A DNA stretch of 64,000 bases, from contig NZ_CBCSCO010000002.1 of assembly GCF_965138505.1 (NCBI RefSeq), forward strand, positions 248,001-312,000. The letters are read 5' to 3'. This DNA is from Litorimonas haliclonae. GTDB lineage: Bacteria > Pseudomonadota > Alphaproteobacteria > Caulobacterales > Maricaulaceae. The notes below the pieces were generated by a model, which searched no databases, was not told where the DNA came from, and saw only the letters and a program-made list of their open reading frames with translations. Below are positions 1 through 7,779 of the stretch, piece by piece (positions within the stretch are counted from its first letter, which is position 1; each line of letters opens with the position of its first letter). A program made the translations under genes and the position numbers.

Positions 1-2
1 CG

Positions 3-803
3 CAGGAACAGCTGACAGAAGATGATTTCAATGCCTTCTTGCCCAAAATTGGTTTGCGGTGGCGTGCCCATGATACGACCAATTTCACATTCCTCGCACA
101 GAAAGGTTATCGCGCAGGCGGCTCTGAGATCAGCATAGTGGACGGCAGTACATCTTTTTACGATCCAGAATACTTGTGGAATTACGAAGTTTCCAGCCGT
201 TCCACCTTCTTTGATGGAAAAATGCGCGTTAATGCAAATGTGTTCTATTCTGACTGGACAAATCAACAGGTTCCTGTCCCAATCTCTCCGGCAACACCCT
301 TGTTCACTTACACGGTCAATGCTGGCGAATCTGAACTCTACGGGCTTGAACTCGACGGCAGTTTAGATCTCGATGACGGTTTGGAGCTATATGGGTCTTT
401 GGGGTATGTTCACACTGAATTCAAAGACTTTCCCATATCATATTCAGATACGGATGAGGTAAACTTGGCTGGAAATTCCTTTCCCTTCGCACCTGAGTTC
501 AGTCTGAATGCGGGATTTAACAAGCAACATGATTTCGGCCTGTTTTATGGCGCCGACTTGAACCTTAAAACCTCACAATTTTCGGATAATGAGAACCAAG
601 TCGCGAGCAAGCTGGATGATGTGGCTTTAGTCAATGCCCGTTTGGGGTATGAAATCGATGAACGCTTTAAAATTTCGATTTATGCCCGAAACCTGTTTGA
701 TAAAGAATATTATACGTTCTTGAACCAACAAACCGGAACCGGCGTCGCAAGAATCGGAGACCCGCAAGTTTTCGGCATTCGCTTTGACGCAGATCTGTTC
801 TAA
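3..803 (+). CDS. TonB-dependent receptor, C-terminal part (truncated by window start)
   Basis: The reading frame is open from the window edge, so this is only the last 266 residues of an outer-membrane receptor that imports ferric siderophores or other large ligands using TonB energy. Visible features are alternating amphipathic beta-strands of a barrel, the late motif YARNLFDKEYYTF typical of TonB-dependent receptors, and a terminal phenylalanine (RFDADLF), the usual outer-membrane C-terminal signature. The plug domain and TonB box lie outside the window. It is followed 9 bases later by a small membrane protein and a PepSY-type protein, a grouping common in siderophore uptake loci, so iron is the likeliest substrate; the ligand itself cannot be read from this fragment. 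Confidence 0.93.
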   Translation, partial: QEQLTEDDFNAFLPKIGLRWRAHDTTNFTFLAQKGYRAGGSEISIVDGSTSFYDPEYLWNYEVSSRSTFFDGKMRVNANVFYSDWTNQQVPVPISPATPLFTYTVNAGESELYGLELDGSLDLDDGLELYGSLGYVHTEFKDFPISYSDTDEVNLAGNSFPFAPEFSLNAGFNKQHDFGLFYGADLNLKTSQFSDNENQVASKLDDVALVNARLGYEIDERFKISIYARNLFDKEYYTFLNQQTGTGVARIGDPQVFGIRFDADLF

Positions 804-812
804 AACGCGCCG

Positions 813-1361
813 ATGGTTATTCCACTTACGGGCATAGGGACATCAATTGTAGGCATTGCCGCGCTTAAATATGCGTGGGCAAAGCCCGGTCATCTGCGTC
901 CCTATGCTATAAGTGGTGGATGGGTTCTTTTAGGGCTCGCATTGTTCTTTTTTGCGCGCTCCCTTGGCGGAGAAATAGGTGTGCCTGTCGGCGCTACATT
1001 TATTTGTGTAACTGCCTTAGCTTTTGCCCTCGCAAATATAGAGGTCAGACCCCAAAAAGTACGGCGCGAACGAGAAGCCGTCATTGACCCTGCCGCTCGC
1101 AAAAAAGTCTGGTGGCGCGGAACTCTCCGGGTGTTGCTCGCGGGACCATTATCGGGAGCCGCCGCTTTTGGTGTTGGAACCGCTCTTTCGACTAAACTGC
1201 CTATGGAACCTGTAAATGCGGTTGCAATTGGCGGATTAATGGTTCCGCTGATTTGGGGCGCGGGAATGGCGTGGACTTTATCAGACGGTAAAATTTTAAG
1301 AGCCTTTACAGTGTTGCTCGTAGTCTGCGCAGTGTCTTACCCCTTAGCATTTTTATTCTAA
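813..1361 (+). CDS. Small polytopic membrane protein between receptor and PepSY gene
   Basis: A 182-residue protein I cannot assign to a named family. It has about five to six hydrophobic segments: three in the first 75 residues, then a basic cytoplasmic stretch (residues about 77-105, RRERE and RKKVWWR), then three more to the C-terminal AFLF. It starts 9 bases after the receptor stop and ends 10 bases before the PepSY gene, so the three are probably one transcript. Small membrane proteins of several DUF families occur in this position beside PepSY proteins in iron-uptake loci, so a role in siderophore import or reduction at the inner membrane is an inference from position only. Confidence 0.75.
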   Translation: MVIPLTGIGTSIVGIAALKYAWAKPGHLRPYAISGGWVLLGLALFFFARSLGGEIGVPVGATFICVTALAFALANIEVRPQKVRREREAVIDPAARKKVWWRGTLRVLLAGPLSGAAAFGVGTALSTKLPMEPVNAVAIGGLMVPLIWGAGMAWTLSDGKILRAFTVLLVVCAVSYPLAFLF

Positions 1362-1371
1362 AGGCCTCGTT

Positions 1372-2895
1372 ATGAGCCAATCTATCTGGCCAAAAGTTCC
1401 CCCGCGTTTTGTCGCTGCCATGCTAGCGGGACACTCCGCGCTCGGCCTAGTTTTCGCTGCCCTGATTTATATAATTTGTCTGACCGGAACGATCCTCGTC
1501 CTCGCACACGAGATTGGACGCTGGGAAAACCCCCAAGCGACGATTATCACATCTCCCGCTCCTGCGACTATAGTACAAGCGCTTGGTAACGGCGCGGCAC
1601 GAGCGCAGGAAACCGGGATCGATGGCTATGTGGTTGTGACAACCTCCTCGGATGGCACGCCAAACTTAATTGTCCGGATGGCGGATTTCGAAACAGGCCA
1701 AGAAGAAATTTGGAGTGCCGATGCGCAAGGTGAACTCGTGCGTCAACGATTTGACGGTCCGGAGCATTTTCTAAAGCATTTGCACTTATATCTGCACCTA
1801 CCAGAGACTATAGGCCTACTTATTGTCGGCCTAATCGGGATTGCTTTGCTGTCCTCGATTTGGTCGGGCGTTCTGTCACATCCAAGAATTTTCAGAGATG
1901 CTTTCCGTTTTCGCCGTGGGGGCTCGAAACGCCTTGAAGAAGCAGACCTGCATAACCGCCTGAGTGTTTGGGGGCTTCCCTTTCATATTATTGTCTCTTT
2001 GACAGGCGCAATTTTGGGCCTATCCATTGCTATATTAGGAATTTTAGCCTTAGCCGCTTTTGATGGTGATATGGAAAAAGCCCGCGGCATTGTCTCGGCT
2101 CCTACGCCAGAGGTTAATCAGACATTAGCACCGCTACCGGACGTCCTCCCTGTTGTTGAAAGCCTGTTGGCAAAATACCCGGGCGATGGCGTAGCTCGCT
2201 TAGGAATTAGATACCCAGGAACTGTAGGACAATACATCCAAATTGATTTGGACAAACCAAATGATTTGACGGTTACAGACCGCTATACTTTTTCCGCTGA
2301 TGGTGAGCTTCTTGGAAGTCGCGGGTTTTCTGACGGTGCACTAGGCGCGCAAATCATCGGATCTTTAGGTCCATTGCATTTTGGCTGGTTCGGTTCAGGT
2401 TGGGCTGCAGGTTTTCTCAAAATAGCATATGTCTTGTTGGGGCTGGCTCTAACATTTATTACGGCTAGCGGCGTAACAATTTGGGTGGCCCGCCGAGAGG
2501 CTCAAGGAAAACCCGTGAAAGGATGGCACCGGGCTTGGATCGCGTGCGTGTGGGGGCAGCCACTTAGTTACGCGCTGGTTGGAATTGCATACCTAATTAT
2601 GCCCACTTTGCCTGCCGTCCAAATTTGGGTGGCTGTAACCGTGTTGTCGTTCGCACCAGCTTTCTTGATGTCTACACCGATTAAAGGCGCTAAAGTCTTA
2701 CGCAGTTTAACCGCGGCTAGCCTTGTCTTTCTCGTCATAATACATGTCTTATTAAATAATCAAATTATCGATAATATGGCCTGGGTCATTGACACTGTTT
2801 TATTGGGATGCGCCGCGATTATTGCGGCTACCGTCGTTAAAGGCGATTTAACGCATTTGAATCGCCCTGGCACGAAGCAACGGTCAAACGAGTAG
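1372..2895 (+). CDS. PepSY-associated transmembrane protein (siderophore/iron-uptake type)
   Basis: This 507-residue inner-membrane protein matches the PepSY_TM layout: an N-terminal transmembrane helix (about 19-40, ending LAHEIGRWE), a large periplasmic portion, a second helix after HLHLYLHLPETIGLL (about 145-170), a GLPFHIIVSLTGAILGL helix, a second periplasmic domain (about 225-330), and a helix near 345-370 followed by four more at the C-terminus. Histidine-rich helices are typical of the family, which is thought to help reduce or release iron from imported siderophores. The context of a TonB-dependent receptor and a small membrane protein supports that. ATG start 10 bases after the preceding stop. 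The four extra C-terminal helices match the longer subclass found in iron loci. Confidence 0.85.
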   Translation: MSQSIWPKVPPRFVAAMLAGHSALGLVFAALIYIICLTGTILVLAHEIGRWENPQATIITSPAPATIVQALGNGAARAQETGIDGYVVVTTSSDGTPNLIVRMADFETGQEEIWSADAQGELVRQRFDGPEHFLKHLHLYLHLPETIGLLIVGLIGIALLSSIWSGVLSHPRIFRDAFRFRRGGSKRLEEADLHNRLSVWGLPFHIIVSLTGAILGLSIAILGILALAAFDGDMEKARGIVSAPTPEVNQTLAPLPDVLPVVESLLAKYPGDGVARLGIRYPGTVGQYIQIDLDKPNDLTVTDRYTFSADGELLGSRGFSDGALGAQIIGSLGPLHFGWFGSGWAAGFLKIAYVLLGLALTFITASGVTIWVARREAQGKPVKGWHRAWIACVWGQPLSYALVGIAYLIMPTLPAVQIWVAVTVLSFAPAFLMSTPIKGAKVLRSLTAASLVFLVIIHVLLNNQIIDNMAWVIDTVLLGCAAIIAATVVKGDLTHLNRPGTKQRSNE

Positions 2896-3025
2896 ATCGC
2901 AGGCGATGGCATTAGTTCGATGGCTAAATTAAATTAATAGGGCAACTGGCGGGATGTCCGCAAATCCCCATTTCGGATGATAGCCTGACGCTTTACTCCT
3001 TCACAAACAGCAAATAGTTACCCCC

Positions 3026-4294
3026 CTACAGCGCCCGATACGCAATATCCCTCCGGCAAAACCCGTCTTCCCAGTCTATTTTCGTATCAATGACGTCATA
3101 GGCTTTATCCACCGCCTCTTTCAGGGTCGGAGCCTGGGCTGTGACAGAGAGGACGCGTCCGCCTGAGGCTTGCAACTGCGCGCCGTCGCGTTTCGTGCCG
3201 GCGTGAAAGATGACGACGCCGTCCGTTTCATTCGCGTGGTCCAGTCCGTTAATTGGCGTGCCTTTCTTATATTTTCCGGGGTAGCCTTTGGCGGCGAGAA
3301 CGACATTGACGACGGGTTCGTCAAACCAGGCGGGCGCGCCCAGCGCGTCCAGTGTGCCGTTTTCCGCCGCGATGAAAATCTCCATCAAATCGCTTTGCAG
3401 GCGGCGCATCATGACCTGACATTCCGGGTCTCCGAAGCGGGCATTATATTCAATTAATTTCGGCCCATCCGGGGTCATCATCAATCCGGCAAATAATACG
3501 CCGATAAAGGGATTGCCGTCCTTGGCCATACCGTGAACCGTAGGCTGAATAATTTTTTCCATCACGGTTTTCAGCGCGGCGTCATCAAAGACCGGGGCCG
3601 GGGAGTAAGCCCCCATTCCGCCGGTATTCGGACCCTTATCGCCGTCATAGGCGCGTTTATGGTCTTGCGCCGCAATTAGGGGTAGGGCGTTTTTACCGTC
3701 GGAAATGGCAAAGAAGCTTGCCTCCTGCCCGGTCATGAATTCTTCGATCACGACCTTGGTCGAGGCGTCGCCGAATTTGCCCGAGAAAAACTCTTCCAGC
3801 TCGGCTTCCGCCTCGCTCAGCGTTTCGGGAATGACCACGCCTTTGCCCGCCGCGAGGCCGTCGGCTTTGAGCACGTAAGGCGCGCGCATGGTTTTCAGAT
3901 AGGTTTTTGCGTCCGCCAGATCGGTAAAGACGCCGTAATCCGCGGTGGGAATATTATAGCGTTTGCAGAATTCCTTGGTGAAGGATTTGGAGGATTCGAG
4001 CTGCGCCGCCGACTGGGTCGGGCCAAAGACTTTGACGCCGCGTTTCTGGAGTTCATCGACGAGGCCAAGAGCGAGAGGCTGCTCGGGGCCGACGACGACG
4101 AAATCATATCCGTCCCGCTGGATGAGCGCGAGCAGGCCCGTCACATCATCGGCGGCAATGTCCACAATATTGGCGACCTCGGCGATACCCGCATTTCCGG
4201 GCGCGCAGGTTAGCTCGGTCACAATCGGGCTTTGCACCAGTTTCCAGGCCAGAGCATGTTCACGCGCGCCGGATCCGATAAGTAATACGTTCAT
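3026..4294 (-). CDS. purD: Phosphoribosylamine--glycine ligase
   Basis: Catalyses the second step of purine synthesis, joining glycine to 5-phosphoribosylamine with ATP in the cytoplasm. The 422-residue length is normal for PurD. The N-terminal GSGAREHALAWKL, the GPEQPLALG segment, the ATP-grasp region (VVIEEFMTGQEASFF, GPNTGGMGAYSPAP) and the metal-binding NARFGDPE motif are all present and intact. ATG at 4294 is preceded by AGAGGT at good spacing. It is transcribed away from xseA, the two starts being 70 bases apart, so the short gap must hold both promoters. No terminator hairpin is obvious downstream. Confidence 0.97.
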   Translation of the reverse strand: MNVLLIGSGAREHALAWKLVQSPIVTELTCAPGNAGIAEVANIVDIAADDVTGLLALIQRDGYDFVVVGPEQPLALGLVDELQKRGVKVFGPTQSAAQLESSKSFTKEFCKRYNIPTADYGVFTDLADAKTYLKTMRAPYVLKADGLAAGKGVVIPETLSEAEAELEEFFSGKFGDASTKVVIEEFMTGQEASFFAISDGKNALPLIAAQDHKRAYDGDKGPNTGGMGAYSPAPVFDDAALKTVMEKIIQPTVHGMAKDGNPFIGVLFAGLMMTPDGPKLIEYNARFGDPECQVMMRRLQSDLMEIFIAAENGTLDALGAPAWFDEPVVNVVLAAKGYPGKYKKGTPINGLDHANETDGVVIFHAGTKRDGAQLQASGGRVLSVTAQAPTLKEAVDKAYDVIDTKIDWEDGFCRRDIAYRAL

Positions 4295-4364
4295 AATGAT
4301 ACCTCTTTTCGCGTGTCACCTACCCTATACACTCGTTCAAATCCATTCTAATCCTTCGTGAATT

Positions 4365-5834
4365 ATGTCTGACAATACGCCCGAATTTACTGTTTCCGAA
4401 CTCGCTTTCTCGCTCAAGCGCAGTATTGAAGAGCAATATGGCCATGTCCGCGTGCGCGGGGAGTTGGGGCGCGTCACCATTGCCCGCTCCGGACATTGCT
4501 ATCTGGACGTCAAGGATGACAAGGCGGTGATTAATTCCATCATCTGGAAAGGCGTCATGGGGCGTCTGTCCATGCGGCCCGAAGAAGGCATGGAAGTGGT
4601 CTGCGAAGGCAAGCTCTCCACCTATCCCGGTCGGTCGAACTATCAGCTCATTGTCGATAAGATGGAATTGGCCGGGGCCGGGGCGCTCATGGCGCTCTAT
4701 GAAAAGCGTAAAAAAGCGCTCGCCGCCGAAGGCCTGTTTGATGAAGGCCGAAAGGTGCCGCTGCCGTTCATGCCGAAAACCATTGGCGTGGTGACGTCGC
4801 AAACAGGCGCTGTGATCCGCGATATTCTGCACCGCATTTCTGACCGTTTTCCGAGCCACGTTCTGGTCTGGCCTGTTCTCGTCCAGGGCGACAAAGCCGC
4901 CGAGCAGATCGCCTCGGCCATTACAGGCTTCAACCATGCAGAGGGCTTTCCGAAACCTGATGTTCTGATCGTCGCGCGCGGCGGCGGGTCCATGGAAGAC
5001 CTCTGGTGCTTTAACGAAGAAATTGTCGCCCGTGCGGCGGCCAGCTCCAACATTCCTCTGATTTCGGCGGTCGGGCACGAAACCGACTGGACGCTGATTG
5101 ACTATGTCGCCGATTACCGCGCCCCTACGCCGACCGGCGCCGCCGAAGTGGCCGTCCCGGTTTTAGCGGACTGGCTGGAAACCCTGGCCGATTACGGGCT
5201 GAGATTGGGGCGCGGCCTCCGGCGCTCTGTGTTGGAGCGCGAAAACAGATTGCGCGCGGCCCGCTTGCCGCGACTCGACACCGTGCTCGCTCCCGCTCAG
5301 CAGCGTCTGGATCTGGCCGCGGCGCGCCTGCCGTCCCCGCAGCGCCTATATGAGCCACAAAAAAACGCGCTTGCCTTGCAGCGCCTGCCGAGCATGACGC
5401 AGATTCTCTCCCGCGCCGCTGAACGCCTCGCAGAACGCGACAAAGCGCTCCGGGCGGCCATGCGCTTTACCCATTCCCGCGCCAAGGAAACGCTGACCCG
5501 CCAAGGGGAAACAATCATCCGGATGGAAAAATCGGCGGAGCAAGCCATAAGACGCCAATTGGACGCGCAATCAAATCGCCTCGACCGCGCCGCGAAACTT
5601 CTTGATGCTTACAGCTATCAGGGCGTGCTCGATCGCGGCTACGCCTTAGTTCAAGATGATAAAGGCCACGTCGTCCGCAGCAAAGATTCTGTCAGCGCCG
5701 GGCAGGGGGTTAGTCTGACCTTTGCAGATGGCGAGAGAGCTGCCGTGATTGCAGGTGGGACGACTCTGAAAGCTAAACCGAAAAAACAGACCAAAACCCC
5801 GAAGCCCGAAACCCCGCAAGGCGACCTATTCTAA
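4365..5834 (+). CDS. xseA: Exodeoxyribonuclease VII large subunit
   Basis: Large subunit of exonuclease VII, which degrades single-stranded DNA to oligonucleotides together with XseB. The 489 residues show the N-terminal OB-fold (residues about 5-100, HCYLDVKDD), the catalytic domain with VARGGGSMEDLWCFNEE (about 205-221) and GHETDWTLIDYVAD, then a long alanine/arginine-rich coiled-coil arm (about 270-420) that packs XseB subunits, and a lysine-rich tail. No xseB is seen in the window. Divergent from purD; the small DUF2093 gene follows after 48 bases. Confidence 0.97.
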   Translation: MSDNTPEFTVSELAFSLKRSIEEQYGHVRVRGELGRVTIARSGHCYLDVKDDKAVINSIIWKGVMGRLSMRPEEGMEVVCEGKLSTYPGRSNYQLIVDKMELAGAGALMALYEKRKKALAAEGLFDEGRKVPLPFMPKTIGVVTSQTGAVIRDILHRISDRFPSHVLVWPVLVQGDKAAEQIASAITGFNHAEGFPKPDVLIVARGGGSMEDLWCFNEEIVARAAASSNIPLISAVGHETDWTLIDYVADYRAPTPTGAAEVAVPVLADWLETLADYGLRLGRGLRRSVLERENRLRAARLPRLDTVLAPAQQRLDLAAARLPSPQRLYEPQKNALALQRLPSMTQILSRAAERLAERDKALRAAMRFTHSRAKETLTRQGETIIRMEKSAEQAIRRQLDAQSNRLDRAAKLLDAYSYQGVLDRGYALVQDDKGHVVRSKDSVSAGQGVSLTFADGERAAVIAGGTTLKAKPKKQTKTPKPETPQGDLF

Positions 5835-5882
5835 CCGCCATTCCCTCTTCGCTTTCGCGCCGCAACCCGTTATAGCGCTCTC

Positions 5883-6092
5883 ATGAATAGTTTTTTCCAA
5901 AACCAAGGCGAAGCGCAGCTCCATTACGGCTCTTCGGATTTCACAATAATGAAGCCGGGCGCGTTTGTCGTCTGTGCGATTACAGGCGAGAAAATCCCGT
6001 TGGAGCGCCTGCATTACTGGAATGATGACCGTCAGGAAGCCTATAAAGACGCGGCCGCAAGCCTCGAAGCCCATAAAAAGGCGAATGCGTGA
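5883..6092 (+). CDS. DUF2093 domain protein
   Basis: A 69-residue protein of the small alphaproteobacterial family DUF2093, function unknown. The typical features are visible: AQLHYGSSDF near residue 10, GAFVVCAITGEKIPLERL in the middle and YWNDDRQEAYKDA near 45-57. Only one cysteine is present, so no zinc ribbon. It sits immediately after xseA and its TGA overlaps the ATG of the M23 peptidase gene by one base (TGATG), implying translational coupling. Confidence 0.88.
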   Translation: MNSFFQNQGEAQLHYGSSDFTIMKPGAFVVCAITGEKIPLERLHYWNDDRQEAYKDAAASLEAHKKANA

Positions 6093-7105
6093 TGGCGATG
6101 AAATTGTTAAGGCGGTTACGGTTCTCTTCTCCCCGCCTGCGGGGGGAAGTCCCTGCAAAGCAGGGGATGGGGGGCAACTCTCGTTTCGGCTCTTCATTTG
6201 AAAATCTCCCCCCATCGACTTCCGCTTCGCTCCAGCCACTTCCCCCCGCAAGCGGGGAGAAGAGTATATTGACGATTTTCGCAATGGCAGCTCTTATGGC
6301 TTCAGCTCCTGTTTCCTCCCAAACCTCCACACCCCAAACTCCCTCGATCGCCTGCTCCGGCATGGCGCAGCAGGGCGGGCTTATCGTCTGCCGGACCGAG
6401 CCAAATGCGAAAGTCAAAATTGCGCGCGGCGAAGACGATTTCTATTTCGAAAATGCGGACGACAACGGCGTTCTCTTTGTCGGCTTTGACCGCGACGAGA
6501 GCGATAATTTCGTCGAATATGCGGGCGAGCGGGTCAGTTTCGATCTGTCTCCCCGCGACTATGACACCTCAAAAATCGACGGCCTGCCGTCCAATATGGT
6601 CAATGAATATACCGAAGAAGAATTAAAACGTATACGCGCCGCCACCGCCCGTAAAAAAATTGGCTTTGCCTCTCGCCAGGAGGAAATCGGATTTAAAGAT
6701 GGATTTATCTATCCGATCCAGGCTGATTATATCAAAACTACGAATTTCGGCGCGCAGCGTATTCTAAACGGCGTGCCGAAGCGGCCGCATTACGGCGTAG
6801 ACCTCGCCGCGCCGAAAGGCACGCCCATTGTCGCGCCCGCGGACGGCATCGTCTCCATGGCGGATGAAGACATGTATTTCGAAGGCTCGCTCCTGCTGAT
6901 TGATCATGGTCAGGGCCTGATCAGCTATTATCTTCATATGGAAGATATCGTTGTCGAAGACGGACAGCATGTGAAGCAAGGCGAACAGGTTGCGACCGTG
7001 GGGACAAAAGGCCGCTCAACGGGGCCGCATTTGTGCTGGCGTTTGAAATGGCGCAATCGTAATCTCGATCCGGAACTCCTCACGGAATGGCCTTCAGAAA
7101 GCTGA
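6092..7105 (+). CDS. M23 (LytM/NlpD-type) peptidase with repeat-split signal peptide
   Basis: Secreted peptidoglycan hydrolase or regulator of the M23 family, 337 residues from the ATG that overlaps the DUF2093 stop. The LytM domain lies at about 220-325: HYGVD supplies the first zinc histidine and aspartate, YYLHMEDIVV is the next strand, and STGPHLCWRLKW stands where the HxH motif is expected, so the last zinc ligand is cysteine instead of histidine. The N-terminus is odd: MKLLRRLR and the hydrophobic ILTIFAMAALMASAPVSS look like two halves of a signal peptide separated by about 48 residues encoded by a palindromic repeat. Translation may instead start at TTG 6269 or ATG 6284. A direct link to cell-wall turnover is family knowledge, not visible here. 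Confidence 0.85.
   Translation: MAMKLLRRLRFSSPRLRGEVPAKQGMGGNSRFGSSFENLPPSTSASLQPLPPASGEKSILTIFAMAALMASAPVSSQTSTPQTPSIACSGMAQQGGLIVCRTEPNAKVKIARGEDDFYFENADDNGVLFVGFDRDESDNFVEYAGERVSFDLSPRDYDTSKIDGLPSNMVNEYTEEELKRIRAATARKKIGFASRQEEIGFKDGFIYPIQADYIKTTNFGAQRILNGVPKRPHYGVDLAAPKGTPIVAPADGIVSMADEDMYFEGSLLLIDHGQGLISYYLHMEDIVVEDGQHVKQGEQVATVGTKGRSTGPHLCWRLKWRNRNLDPELLTEWPSES
6124..6264. repeat. Palindromic dispersed-repeat element inserted in the M23 gene
   Basis: A 26-base left arm (6124-6149, beginning CTCTTCTCCCCGC) is repeated as an inverted arm at 6239-6264 with one mismatch. The DNA between can fold into further hairpins. Translated it gives the phrases SPRLRGEV and LPPASGEK, which recur as spurious peptides in many alphaproteobacterial genomes and mark a family of small non-autonomous palindromic repeats. 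Here the element is in frame within the signal-peptide coding region and adds no stop codon. Confidence 0.8.
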
Positions 7106-7111
7106 TTGATT

Positions 7112-7456
7112 ATGTCGCCGATAAAATCTGATCCCCATCCGGCCGCGCCGCTCCCTGATGAATGCCAGACCATGACGGATGTCCGCAAGGGCGTAGATAG
7201 TCTTGACCGCGAACTCGTGCGCCTTCTGGTTATTCGCCAGGGCTATATGCACGCCGCCGCTCGTATCAAAAAAACTCGCGACGCTGTTTATGACGAAGCG
7301 CGGATTGAAGACGTGGTCGCCAAAGTTTTGACCGAAGCAAAAGCGCAGGGCCTGTCCGCCGATATCGCTGAACCCGTCTGGCGGAAATTAATTGAACGCT
7401 GCATAGCGCATGAGTTTGACGAATGGGACGCGACGAAAGGCCGGAAAACGGCTTAG
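7112..7456 (+). CDS. Chorismate mutase, AroQ class
   Basis: A 114-residue all-helical protein matching the AroQ alpha type of chorismate mutase, which converts chorismate to prephenate in phenylalanine and tyrosine synthesis. Recognisable are RKGVDSLDRELVRLLVIRQ (helix 1 with catalytic arginine), AARIKKTRDAVYDEARIEDVV (conserved lysine and arginine) and the final helix PVWRKLIERCIAHEFDEW. The ATG at 7112 is preferred; an in-frame TTG lies 6 bases upstream. It follows the M23 gene by 6 bases, probably in the xseA-DUF2093-M23 transcript. A related family member, isochorismate-pyruvate lyase, shares the fold and is less likely. Confidence 0.88.
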   Translation: MSPIKSDPHPAAPLPDECQTMTDVRKGVDSLDRELVRLLVIRQGYMHAAARIKKTRDAVYDEARIEDVVAKVLTEAKAQGLSADIAEPVWRKLIERCIAHEFDEWDATKGRKTA

Positions 7457-7779
7457 TGTTAAATCATGAGATCGTTCTTCTAGTAGAATAAAGCGTTTTT
7501 CGAATTAATTGTTACTCCCTCTCCCATGGGGAGAGGGTGCCCGAAGGGCGGGTGAGGGGCTCCAAAACTCTAAATGCGATAGCGCTCGTCCCCTGTAACA
7601 CCCCAGCCCCTCATCCGTCACTTCGTGACACCTTCTACCCCATGGGAGAAGGAGAAGGTTTGGCTCACCCCTCCACCGCAGTCGGGTAATGACGGGAAAG
7701 ATTGAAACCCGTCGCTTCCGACGCCAGGCGACTTCGCCATAATTCTGCATTTCATCCCCCGGATAAAATGCTGACCGGA
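7457..7779. repeat. Gene-free 323-base stretch with REP/BIME-like inverted repeat
   Basis: No gene is seen. Positions about 7514-7654 hold a palindromic repeat: the left end (CCCTCTCCCATGGGGAGAGG) is itself a hairpin followed by GGGTGAGGGGCT, and the right end carries AGCCCCTCATCCG and CCCCATGGGAGAAGG in inverted order. The layout of two hairpins facing each other resembles REP/BIME elements common between convergent genes. It separates the plus-strand aroQ transcript from the minus-strand GH9 gene and may stop transcription from both sides. The last 125 bases show nothing recognisable. Confidence 0.7.

Noticed and set aside
4320..5078. Long minus-strand open frame opposite xseA
   Set aside because: It runs fully antisense to an intact xseA, has no domain motifs and no ribosome site; a shadow of the G+C-rich coding strand.
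5826..6417. Two overlapping minus-strand frames at 5.8-6.4 kb
   Set aside because: They cross the DUF2093 gene and the palindromic repeat; their peptides (SPRLRGEV, PPAGGEK) come from the repeat itself.
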